Below the pieces are notes generated by a model. It worked only from the letters and a program-made list of their open reading frames with translations, was not told the DNA's origin and made no database searches. A DNA stretch of 64,000 nucleotides from Cytophagales bacterium (lineage in GTDB: Bacteria > Bacteroidota > Bacteroidia > Cytophagales > Cyclobacteriaceae): the NCBI GenBank assembly GCA_020403045.1, contig JADBYK010000038.1:1-64000 (forward strand), in the 5' to 3' direction. The position numbers and the translations under genes are program-made. This document shows positions 24,189 through 31,930 of the stretch, piece after piece; position 1 is the stretch's first letter, and every line of letters begins with the position of its first letter.

Positions 24189-26140
24189 TTCACAATTGGC
24201 TTTTCCTCCGCAAAATCCCCCCTCAAATTTCTAAAGCGCTTTCGGGCTTCTGCGGCATAAACACTACCTGGGTATTTGTTTAAGAAATCGCGGTAAATCT
24301 CCATTGCCTTGTCTTTGTTTTTGAGGTGTCGTTCGTAAATATCGGCTTGTAGAAATACCGCATCATCGGTCAAAATTTCTTCCGGATACTCTTTGACTAT
24401 TTTTTCTAAAAGTGCAATCGCCTGTTGAAATTGTCCTTGTTTCATTCGAATGTTCGCTTCGAGCCAATAAACGTCATCTTGGATGGTACTTGCCATCTTG
24501 GGGTCAACAATCTCCACTAAAGAAAGTCCATCCTTTTTTTCAAGAATTTTACCGGTATAGTTTATTTCAAATAGTTGAGTGAGCGACAACCACACTTTTT
24601 TCTTAGGTTGAAATTGTTCCAGCCTTGGCAGTGCTTCTGTCATTTTGTTTTGAGCTAATAGCAATTCGATGGCTGCAAATTCTTTCAACCCCGCTCCCGT
24701 AGAATCAAACGCTGTATTTTCTTTTATGCGCATGCTTAAGTCTAGTGCGTCATTGGCAATTTCTCGTGTCGTGGCTTGTTTCAAAATATCTAAGTGTTCT
24801 TGCGCCAATTTGAAATCGCCTTTGTAGTAAGATAACTTGGCGTTGCGCAATTTGGCCTCGTAGCCGAGTGGTGTTTCGCGCTGCGACTTTTCAACTTGGG
24901 AATAAAGAAGTGTGGCTTCCCAGGGTTCTTCTTTCAACAAATAAATATCGCCCAGTTCAACTTTTGACTGATTACGAAGTTGTGCGGGTGCCTTTAGATC
25001 TCCGATCAACCGGTTGAGTACCACGACCGAAGAGTCCAACTCGTTGAGGTAATACGCGTGTAATAGCGCTTCACTCAAACGGGCATCAAATGAACTTGGG
25101 TGATCTGGATAGCGGGATCGAAACTGAGCGAATTCTCTGATCAGATATCGAACCGAGTCTTTATTAACCGGAAAGCTGTTTTTTACCTGCGCTTCTCGAG
25201 TTCTGATCAGCCCAAGTTGAGCGGGTAAAAAGTTGGGTGTGGCAGCAAATTCTTTGATCACATAAAGAAAAGCTTTGTCCGCATTTTTATAGTCTTTGTT
25301 GTTGAGTGCTATCTGAGCTATCTCCAATGTTTTTGATTGTTCTTTGCGAAATCTCTTGTCATAAGCTCGTGCTTGTATAAAAGCCCCATAGAAATTTTTG
25401 GACTGAAGATTTGTCCATATTAGTAGGTCACTGAAGACTTCTGAGTCTTGATTTTTTTGAACTCTGTCTGTCAATAGTTTTTCAAGGCTTTCAAGTTCTT
25501 CGGGCTTGGTTAGCAACAATTGCATTAAATTTTTGATGTAACCACTGTTAGTCGGTGTCTGGGTGACATAATCCAAATATTCCGAAACCATTTCGTCTCG
25601 TTTTCCTTGGATCCTGTAGAGATTGGCCAATTCGAGAGCAAAAATATGTTGGTTGTTTGCTGCAACTCGGCTTTGTTGCAACGAAAAGATGCTGTAATCA
25701 ACCAAATTTCTAGAGGCTAAGTAATCGGAGATTGTTTTGGCTTTATAGGCGTCATCTGCGTTTGTTTTAATAAGTGCTTTTAAATATTTGTCTGCCTTCG
25801 TTACATCACCAGATCTCAAGTAGAGTATTCCTAAGTCCAGTCGATAGTTTAATCGATCCTCTCGTCTGATCAATTTTTCGATGTAATCTTCAGCTTGTTT
25901 AAAGTTCCCCAACTCAATCATTAGGTTGAAGTAGCTAGTGTGGATAGATGAAGCGTTTTGGGGATTTTTAGAAAGTTGTTGAAAAGCCGCCAGTGCTTTA
26001 TTTTTTTCACCCCGCAATAGATACTCATTCGCAATCTGAATTTCTTGAGTTTCTTGTGCAATCGCTAGTTGTGCACAAAGGAGCGCTAGTATTGTATTAA
26101 AAATAAATTTTTTAAGTTTTTTGTATTTGTAATTACCCAT
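24185..26140 (-). CDS. Secreted TPR-repeat protein
   Basis: A 651-residue periplasmic protein with a signal peptide (about 1-28, ending LAIAQ) followed by many tetratricopeptide-like helical repeats over the whole length. The clearest are near residues 30-130 and 560-645, where the C-terminal part resembles outer-membrane assembly or YbgF-type TPRs (AIALLEKIVKEYPE, AMEIYRDFLNKYPGS). Such proteins serve as scaffolds for envelope complexes; no partner can be named. It is downstream of the Ig-like lipoprotein gene but separated from it by the 257-nt spacer that carries DnaA-box-like sites. Confidence 0.82.
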   Translation of the reverse strand: MGNYKYKKLKKFIFNTILALLCAQLAIAQETQEIQIANEYLLRGEKNKALAAFQQLSKNPQNASSIHTSYFNLMIELGNFKQAEDYIEKLIRREDRLNYRLDLGILYLRSGDVTKADKYLKALIKTNADDAYKAKTISDYLASRNLVDYSIFSLQQSRVAANNQHIFALELANLYRIQGKRDEMVSEYLDYVTQTPTNSGYIKNLMQLLLTKPEELESLEKLLTDRVQKNQDSEVFSDLLIWTNLQSKNFYGAFIQARAYDKRFRKEQSKTLEIAQIALNNKDYKNADKAFLYVIKEFAATPNFLPAQLGLIRTREAQVKNSFPVNKDSVRYLIREFAQFRSRYPDHPSSFDARLSEALLHAYYLNELDSSVVVLNRLIGDLKAPAQLRNQSKVELGDIYLLKEEPWEATLLYSQVEKSQRETPLGYEAKLRNAKLSYYKGDFKLAQEHLDILKQATTREIANDALDLSMRIKENTAFDSTGAGLKEFAAIELLLAQNKMTEALPRLEQFQPKKKVWLSLTQLFEINYTGKILEKKDGLSLVEIVDPKMASTIQDDVYWLEANIRMKQGQFQQAIALLEKIVKEYPEEILTDDAVFLQADIYERHLKNKDKAMEIYRDFLNKYPGSVYAAEARKRFRNLRGDFAEEKPIVN

Positions 26141-26414
26141 GTGGATATGTTGAAAACTTGGCCTGGTTCGTGGTTACGTTGATTAAATATGGGAAAGTAT
26201 TTTTTTAAAGTTGGTCTGAAGTGGTGTGTGGCTAAATTAACATTTTATTGTGGAATGTGAATAACTTTTTTGAGCCTCGTTTTTAGTTGGTAGAATGTGT
26301 CCGACCCAGTATTTATCAACGTTTTAATTCTGAGTTTGTTTGGTGTCAAGGTAATGTGCGTAGAGAGGAGTTAATCCACACAATGCAGCAGACTTGTTCA
26401 GAACTTTATCAACA
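26140..26414. other. Candidate replication-origin element: DnaA-box-like cluster
   Basis: Four 9-mers one mismatch from the DnaA box TTATCCACA (either strand) occur at 26140-26148, 26256-26264, 26372-26380 and 26406-26414, plus a 7/9 match at 26313-26321. The first three are exactly 116 nt apart. The intervening 257-nt gene-free DNA is AT-rich and strongly G-over-C on plus (about 67 G to 30 C). parS sites and mnmG lie 3-5 kb away. There is no dnaA gene and no exact box, so this is a candidate only. The same spacer must also contain the TPR gene promoter. Confidence 0.35.
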
Positions 26415-28029
26415 ATGGACCAACTTCCCAATTAGCTCTTACGGGTATTAGCGTTTTGCCATCAAAGGTTTTATAGGTAATAACTTGTTCCGGTGCGATC
26501 GCTTTTTCAAAACTACCAGGATCCCATTTGCGATTGGCATTCCGGTCAATGGTAATACGAAGCTTGTATTCTTGCGGAGTGAGATATGCGAATATGTTTT
26601 TTTTAATATTTGTTTTTGTTTCCAATACTTCTCCTTTACTGGTTAGCAGCTGCAGAATGAAATTCTTTTCATTAGTTTGTATCTCAACGGAAAGTGATCC
26701 TAATTCGTCTTCTTGCTGAATTCTGATGACTTCGTTTCTGGCTTTAGAGGAGTCTTGTTCGATCGAGACGAAAGCGCCTTTACCAAATATTAATATAGGG
26801 CTAGTACTCGTGTTGTCTTTTTCGGGTTTAGGAGGGTTAAGATCTACAGTTAAGGTTACCCTATGGTGGAGAGAGTCTATAGTAATGTTTTTCTTTTCAA
26901 CTTGTTTAAAGTGCGTGGAGTCAATCTGGATATAGATGCTATCTGTGTTCACATGGCTGATAAGTTTGTTAAAATTTCCAGTGGTTGTTATGGTTTTCGC
27001 TTGATAGTCATATTTCACAGGGGTAAAATTGATCACAAATTTTTCTTTGATTGTTTTCACCTTGACGGATTTTATGTACGCAATCGTGTCTAGTTTGTTG
27101 CCAACGCTGTCCAGTAGATGAAGATTTATTTTAAGCGAATCTTCAAGTGGTTGTTCTCCTAGTATGCCGTAAAACACAATCTCGTTTTGTTGTTCTCCGA
27201 AGAAGTTGACAAAATAGTTTTTGAAATCCGACTCTACATGTACGCTATCGATCGCTTTGTTAAGTCTGATGCTTGAGGCGCGCGTGGTGTTTCTGATGCT
27301 AGTAATTTTAATGGGTCTTGCATCTACTTGCATCAATGGAATTTTAAGAGTATCAACTTTGTCAGCAGGGTTGAACTGCTTCGTAAGGAAGCCGAATCGT
27401 TCAGATTTGCTTTCAACTTTGAGGTTTTTGCTCTTGTCGTCAAAAGCGTAAATCCTGTAGAGACCGGCTTTGAGATTTGTGATCGTAAAATTCCCTTTCT
27501 TATCCGTTCGCGTAAAGTAAATGGGTTGATGGTTGAAGATGTTGAAAGTATCTGTCTGGTAGAGTGCAACAGTTATCTTTTCGGGCGGCTCTTCTTTAAA
27601 TAGTTGGTACACATTTCCTGAAACACTAAGGGAGTCAATCTCGTCTCCGGTGCTGAATGCTAGGCGTAGATTAAAGACGGGGTTTCCCTCATTGATATCT
27701 TGGACTGCATCGCGAAAGGAGATATTGTAAGTCGTATTTTCAGCAAGCTTTTGCTTAGGAACGATCACTAATTTATTTTTCTTGACTTGAAATTTTGTTT
27801 CCTTGCCAACCGTGGGGCTGATCATTATTTCTTCAGAGGGATCTTTCAGCTTGATATATTCATCAAAAGTCAATTCAATTTTTTCTCCGGTAAAGTTGCG
27901 CTGGTTGCTTTTTGGGTTTGAGGATATGAGCGCAGGTGGCTTCTTGTCTTGCGGGCCTCCGTTGGGCGATGTTTGGTTTGCGCATCGGGCGAATACTGTT
28001 AAAATAAAAAGGGCGGCAAAAAGTCTCAT
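26398..28029 (-). CDS. Ig-like-domain lipoprotein (Bacteroidota conserved)
   Basis: A 543-residue surface or periplasmic lipoprotein with lipobox FARC (Cys16). The signal is followed by NGGPQDKKPPALISSNPKS, which leads into a bacterial Ig-like (SbsA/Big_5) domain at about 30-130 (IELTFDEYIKLKDP, NTTYNISF). A small prealbumin-like or carboxypeptidase-regulatory-like module follows (about 133-210, GNFTITNLKAGLYRIYAFDD), then two further beta-rich domains. The family is widespread in Bacteroidota, with unknown function. The start codon overlaps the stop of the methyltransferase gene by 4 nt, so it is the last gene of the mnmG transcript. Confidence 0.85.
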   Translation of the reverse strand: MRLFAALFILTVFARCANQTSPNGGPQDKKPPALISSNPKSNQRNFTGEKIELTFDEYIKLKDPSEEIMISPTVGKETKFQVKKNKLVIVPKQKLAENTTYNISFRDAVQDINEGNPVFNLRLAFSTGDEIDSLSVSGNVYQLFKEEPPEKITVALYQTDTFNIFNHQPIYFTRTDKKGNFTITNLKAGLYRIYAFDDKSKNLKVESKSERFGFLTKQFNPADKVDTLKIPLMQVDARPIKITSIRNTTRASSIRLNKAIDSVHVESDFKNYFVNFFGEQQNEIVFYGILGEQPLEDSLKINLHLLDSVGNKLDTIAYIKSVKVKTIKEKFVINFTPVKYDYQAKTITTTGNFNKLISHVNTDSIYIQIDSTHFKQVEKKNITIDSLHHRVTLTVDLNPPKPEKDNTSTSPILIFGKGAFVSIEQDSSKARNEVIRIQQEDELGSLSVEIQTNEKNFILQLLTSKGEVLETKTNIKKNIFAYLTPQEYKLRITIDRNANRKWDPGSFEKAIAPEQVITYKTFDGKTLIPVRANWEVGPLLIKF

Positions 28030-28916
28030 TTTTTTACAATGTAAATAAGACTAGAGTGATTTGTTTTTCTTGCTCCTGCAAAGTTGGAGGTGACACCAGA
28101 CACAATCGCTTTTAATAGCCCAAGTAGTTTTGGTTGACCCGGATTTTTATAACCTTCGCTAAGCATCGAAACGTAGAAAGCATCGAGTCGCATAGGTTCG
28201 ATTTTCCTGACATGTAAACCATTTCGGAGGAGAAGTTGAGTCATTGTATCTTTCGAGAAATGCCAAAGATGCCTTGGAACATCAAAGGCAGCCCAGTGTT
28301 TTTCATAACGCTTCGCATCAGCCGATTCATAATTGGGAACAGCAATAAAAATTGTGCCGTCTTTATGCAATAGCTTTTTCAATGTTTGAATTGTTTCGTT
28401 GAGTTCGTGGATATGCTCAAGAACATGCCACAGTGTAATTACCTGAAATTCCTGAGTTGGAATTTCGGCCAGAGACGCAGCCACTTTTTGATCGAGCAAT
28501 ACGATTGCTTTTTGCCTGGCTGTATCTGAGGGTTCGACACCCTGTACTGTCCATTCTTTTTGTTTCAGGTAGTGAAGAAATTCTCCCGTGCCGCAGCCAT
28601 AGTCAAGTACGGAACCTTCTTGGTGATAGTTGGAAAGTAATTGGTATTTCCAGTTCAAAGTCAGTCGCCTTGCTGCTAGGTAAATTCTGTCAATCAACGT
28701 GCGTCCTCCCCCGGTATGAGATATATACTTTTCGGATAGATAGTACCGAGATATCGTTTTGCTGGTGGGTCGTGGGCTGGTAATCAAAAACTGACAAACT
28801 GAGCATCTGACAATTTTAAATGACTCGGCTGTAGTGGTAAAATCACTCGTCTCGATGTAGTCATCAAAAGCGGTGCCTGAGCAAATAGGGCAAACGTTTA
28901 CACTTTCTAAGCCCAT
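28026..28916 (-). CDS. Class I SAM-dependent methyltransferase with N-terminal zinc ribbon
   Basis: A 296-residue methyltransferase. An N-terminal CPIC...CSVC four-Cys motif (residues 9-41) suggests a zinc ribbon, and the SAM site VLDYGCGTGEFLHYL is at about 105-119, with TLWHVLEHIHE (motif post-II) near 164-174. The C-terminal region (PRHLWHFSKDTM) is typical of the Methyltransf_23/C-methyltransferase-like group acting on small molecules or sugars; the substrate is unknown. The start is 1 nt from the mnmG stop and the end overlaps the Ig-like gene, so the three genes form one operon. Confidence 0.85.
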   Translation of the reverse strand: MGLESVNVCPICSGTAFDDYIETSDFTTTAESFKIVRCSVCQFLITSPRPTSKTISRYYLSEKYISHTGGGRTLIDRIYLAARRLTLNWKYQLLSNYHQEGSVLDYGCGTGEFLHYLKQKEWTVQGVEPSDTARQKAIVLLDQKVAASLAEIPTQEFQVITLWHVLEHIHELNETIQTLKKLLHKDGTIFIAVPNYESADAKRYEKHWAAFDVPRHLWHFSKDTMTQLLLRNGLHVRKIEPMRLDAFYVSMLSEGYKNPGQPKLLGLLKAIVSGVTSNFAGARKTNHSSLIYIVKK

Positions 28917-28917
28917 T

Positions 28918-30780
28918 TCACTTGCCCATGTAAATAGTTAGGATTGACACGTCAGCGGGTGAAACCCCACTAATGCGGGATAGTTGGCCGATGGTTTCCG
29001 GTCTGACTTTTTTTAATTTTTCCCGTGCCTCAGAAGAGAGTGCTTTTACCCGATCATAGTCAAAGTCTGACTTGATAATATAGTCTTCTAAGCTCTCAAT
29101 CTTGTCAGCCATTTTTTGCTCGCGTTCAATGTAGCTCTCGTACTTCGTGAGGATTTCTACTTGCTGCAAAACATCTTCGCTGTATTTACTCAACGTTCTA
29201 TTCACTTCAACATCGATTCTTTTCAGTTCAGCCATTCCGATGTGTGGACGCTTTAGCAAATTTTCAACCGGTACCTTTTCAGTTATTGTTGCGGTGTTCA
29301 ATTCGGTGAGTTCGTCATTCACCACGCTTGGCTCAACACGGAGTAACTTTAGTTCTTTGGTCAGGCTTGCCATTTCGTTTTTCTTGTCGAGCAGTTTTTC
29401 TAATCTCTCGTCAGTGGCAAGACCAAGTTGATGACCCATCTCGGTTAGCCGCAAGTCAGCATTGTCTTGGCGCAATAGAATTCTGTATTCGGCTCGCGAG
29501 GTGAACATGCGATAAGGTTCTTGGGTGCCTTTGTTTACTAAGTCGTCTATCAAAACGCCAATATATGCTTCTGATCTTTTCAATATGAAAGGTTCTTTTT
29601 CATGAACCTTGTTGTGGGCGTTTATACCGGCCATTAGTCCTTGACAGGCGGCTTCTTCATATCCTGTTGTCCCATTGATTTGACCAGCAAAATACAGATT
29701 ATCAATTAGTTGAGTCTCCAAACTCATCCTTAACTGAGTAGGTGGGAAGTAGTCGTATTCAATGGCATAACCTGGTCTAAACATCTTGGCATTCTCGAAC
29801 CCCGGTATTTTCGTAATGGCAGAATACTGGATGTCTTCGGGAAGCGAAGTAGAAAAGCCGTTGACATAGATTTCTACCGTCTTCCATCCTTCTGGCTCTA
29901 CGAATATTTGATGGCGATCTCTTTCAGCAAAGCGGTTGATCTTGTCTTCTATTGATGGACAGTATCTAGGTCCAAGCCCTTTGATTCTCCCTTGAAACAT
30001 CGGAGATCGGTCAAACCCTTTTTCTAGTTCCTTGTGTACGGCTTCGTTCGTGTAGGTGATCCAGCAGCTTAGTTGGTTTTCGAGAGGCTTCGTATCAGAA
30101 TAGGAGAACTTGCTTGGATTCTCGTCCCCCTTCTGCTCTTCCATCAAAGCATAGTTCAGGGAACGGCCATCAATACGAGGTGGTGTTCCGGTCTTCATTC
30201 TCCCCGATTCAAAACCTAATTCAATCAGTTGCTCGGTGATTCCCGTTGCGGCTTTCTCAGCTGTGCGGCCTCCCCCAAAATTCTTTTCTCCAATGTGGAT
30301 TTTTCCGTTTAGAAATGTGCCATTGGTTAGCACCACGGATTTGCCTTTAACTTCTATACCAAGCGCGGTTCTCACACCAACTACTCTTTTCTCTTTAACC
30401 AGTAAGCCCGAAACCATCTCTTGCCAGAAATCAACATTTGGCATCGATTCGAGAGCCAGTCTCCATTCTTCCGCAAAACGCATTCTGTCGTTTTGAGATC
30501 TTGGGCTCCACATGGCTGGCCCCTTAGAAAGGTTTAGCATCCGAAATTGTAGCATGGATTTGTCTGAGACAATTCCAGAGTATCCACCTAGCGCATCTAT
30601 CTCTCTAACAATTTGTCCTTTGGCAACACCACCCATGGCCGGGTTGCAAGACATCTGCGCAATAGTGTTCATGTTCATGGTAATCAAAAGCACTTTTGAC
30701 CCCATGTTTGCAGCAGCCGCTGCGGCTTCACAGCCTGCGTGCCCCGCCCCCACCACTATTACATCGTATTCTTGAAACAT
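28918..30780 (-). CDS. mnmG: tRNA uridine-5-carboxymethylaminomethyl modification enzyme MnmG
   Basis: An FAD-dependent enzyme that, with MnmE, installs (carboxymethyl)aminomethyl at C5 of wobble U34 in tRNA. Its 620 residues match the family. The FAD site VIVVGAGHAGCEAAAAAANMG spans residues 8-28. The GidA signatures CNPAMGGVAKGQIVREIDALGG (45-66) and GTPPRIDGRS (about 197-206), plus the TSRAEYRILLRQDNAD block (about 429-444), are intact, and the helical C-terminal tRNA/MnmE-binding region is present (ISGVSPADV). mnmG (gidA) is a classic origin-proximal gene in many bacteria; here parS sites lie directly upstream. Confidence 0.97.
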   Translation of the reverse strand: MFQEYDVIVVGAGHAGCEAAAAAANMGSKVLLITMNMNTIAQMSCNPAMGGVAKGQIVREIDALGGYSGIVSDKSMLQFRMLNLSKGPAMWSPRSQNDRMRFAEEWRLALESMPNVDFWQEMVSGLLVKEKRVVGVRTALGIEVKGKSVVLTNGTFLNGKIHIGEKNFGGGRTAEKAATGITEQLIELGFESGRMKTGTPPRIDGRSLNYALMEEQKGDENPSKFSYSDTKPLENQLSCWITYTNEAVHKELEKGFDRSPMFQGRIKGLGPRYCPSIEDKINRFAERDRHQIFVEPEGWKTVEIYVNGFSTSLPEDIQYSAITKIPGFENAKMFRPGYAIEYDYFPPTQLRMSLETQLIDNLYFAGQINGTTGYEEAACQGLMAGINAHNKVHEKEPFILKRSEAYIGVLIDDLVNKGTQEPYRMFTSRAEYRILLRQDNADLRLTEMGHQLGLATDERLEKLLDKKNEMASLTKELKLLRVEPSVVNDELTELNTATITEKVPVENLLKRPHIGMAELKRIDVEVNRTLSKYSEDVLQQVEILTKYESYIEREQKMADKIESLEDYIIKSDFDYDRVKALSSEAREKLKKVRPETIGQLSRISGVSPADVSILTIYMGK

Positions 30781-30856
30781 ATAGTTTTATTCTTACGAGT
30801 AGGCTTCAGGCTATTAGCCTCAAGCTACAGGCTCGTTTCCGTTTTGCTTTAGGTTC

Positions 30857-30872
30857 TGTTTCACGTGAAACA
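30857..30872. promoter_or_regulatory. parS: parS centromere site (perfect 16-bp palindrome)
   Basis: TGTTTCACGTGAAACA is a perfect palindrome identical to the widely conserved ParB-binding parS consensus TGTT(T/C)CACGTGAAACA. It lies 77 nt upstream of the mnmG start in gene-free DNA. ParB/Spo0J is not encoded in the window. Confidence 0.85.
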
Positions 30873-31005
30873 TTTAAATCATCTCCCCGCTTGGCTTCAA
30901 GCTGCACGCCCCAAGCTACACGCTGTTTTGCGTTTTACTAAAATCCCCCATATTACCCTTACTCAAACCGCGTGAGACTTACAACTCTTAGCTAAGGCAA
31001 CAGAA

Positions 31006-31021
31006 AGTTCCACGTGAAACC
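31006..31021. promoter_or_regulatory. parS: Second parS-like site
   Basis: The 14-nt core GTTCCACGTGAAAC is identical to the core of the B. subtilis parS; the two outermost bases differ (14/16 overall). It lies 133 nt from the first site in the same spacer, and such clustering is typical of origin-proximal parS. Confidence 0.7.
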
Positions 31022-31086
31022 TTTTCTTCTTGCTATACCCAAGCATGTGGCTTGAGGCCTGCGGCTTGAAGCCCTACTCTGAAGGC

Positions 31087-31509
31087 TTAACAACGCAAAG
31101 ATAGGCAAGCTTCTTCTTTTTTGCGCATCAGGGCTTTTTCTGAGGGCTTTTTGTCTTTATAGCCTATGAGGTGGAGAACACCATGGATCATTACCCTGTG
31201 GAGTTCATCTTCAAATTCGTTATTGAATTTTAAGGCATTCTCTTGTACCCTTTCAATGCTAATGTAGATTTCACCTTCTAAACCGTTTTCGCCTTCAGAG
31301 TTATCGAAGGTGATGATGTCGGTGAGGGTTTTGTGGTTGAGAAAGCCTTGGTTGAGTTGGAGGAGGTATTCGTCCGAGCAGAAGATGTAGTTGATTTCTT
31401 TAATGGTTTTCTTTTCCCTTCTGGCAACTTCCTTAATCCACAGAGTCTTCTTCCGTGGCAAGTCTATCTTAAACGAAATATCCTCTGAGAAAAAGCGAAT
31501 GGTAGCCAC
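31087..31509 (-). CDS. ybeY: Endoribonuclease/rRNA maturation factor YbeY
   Basis: A 140-residue metal-dependent protein for 16S rRNA 3'-end maturation and late ribosome quality control. The family core is visible: LTDIITFDNSEG at about 62-73, EGEIYISIE at 78-86, and the metal motif HGVLHLIGYKDKKPSE at about 109-124. The canonical motif HGxLHLxGYDH has a third His; here the YDH position reads YKD. My recollection is that many Bacteroidota YbeY proteins share this change, so it may be lineage-typical and not a sign of inactivity. The start is 2 nt from the stop of the ATPase gene. Confidence 0.92.
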   Translation of the reverse strand: MATIRFFSEDISFKIDLPRKKTLWIKEVARREKKTIKEINYIFCSDEYLLQLNQGFLNHKTLTDIITFDNSEGENGLEGEIYISIERVQENALKFNNEFEDELHRVMIHGVLHLIGYKDKKPSEKALMRKKEEACLSLRC

Positions 31510-31511
31510 CC

Positions 31512-31913
31512 CTAATTCATATAGAAACTCAACTCAACTACCTTTCCTTTCTCGCTAAAAGCAACTTCGTCAGCAAGGTGTTTCATCAGGAAGATGCCGC
31601 GCCCACCGGGTTTCTCTAAGTTTTCTGGTGAGGTTGGATCTGGCAGGTGCTCGTAATCGAATCCATTGCCTTCGTCTTCGACCCTAAATTTTATTACGCC
31701 TTCTTCCAATGCGAGGGCAAGAGAAACATTTTTTCGAGAGTTGTTTTGGTTGCCATGTTTGATGGCATTGTTGACGGCTTCGGTAACGGCAATCATGATA
31801 TTGCCATAGATATCATCATTCAAATGGTATTTCTCCCTAGCATTATCAATGAAGCTTTCAATCATCCGAATGTTTTCGGACAGCGAGGGGATTTCGATAC
31901 TGATCTTCTTCAT
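31512..31913 (-). CDS. RsbW-like serine/threonine kinase/ATP-binding protein
   Basis: A 133-residue single GHKL (HATPase_c_2) domain. The N-box is TEAVNNAIKHGN at 49-60, the G1 box is VEDEGNGFDYEHLP at 77-90, and the G2 region is GGRGIFLMKHLAD at about 103-115. This is the anti-sigma/anti-anti-sigma kinase type (RsbW/SpoIIAB), used in partner switching, though in Bacteroidota a sigma factor target is often not evident. No STAS anti-anti-sigma gene is adjacent. It lies between DUF4175 (17 nt) and ybeY (2 nt) in one operon. Confidence 0.88.
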   Translation of the reverse strand: MKKISIEIPSLSENIRMIESFIDNAREKYHLNDDIYGNIMIAVTEAVNNAIKHGNQNNSRKNVSLALALEEGVIKFRVEDEGNGFDYEHLPDPTSPENLEKPGGRGIFLMKHLADEVAFSEKGKVVELSFYMN

Positions 31914-31930
31914 GCTTAGCGCTCGTGAGT

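Larger units (their letters stand above)
30795..31085. repeat. Blocks of degenerate AGCT-word repeats upstream of mnmG
   Basis: Three clusters of overlapping short words (AGGCTTCAGGCT, CAAGCTACAGGCT, GGCTTGAAGCC and variants) lie at about 30799-30833, 30890-30925 and 31033-31085, with local hairpins such as AGGCT-ATT-AGCCT. Related words form the hairpin at 9435-9497. The spacer (30781-31086) has no gene; it also carries two parS-like sites. Confidence 0.55.
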
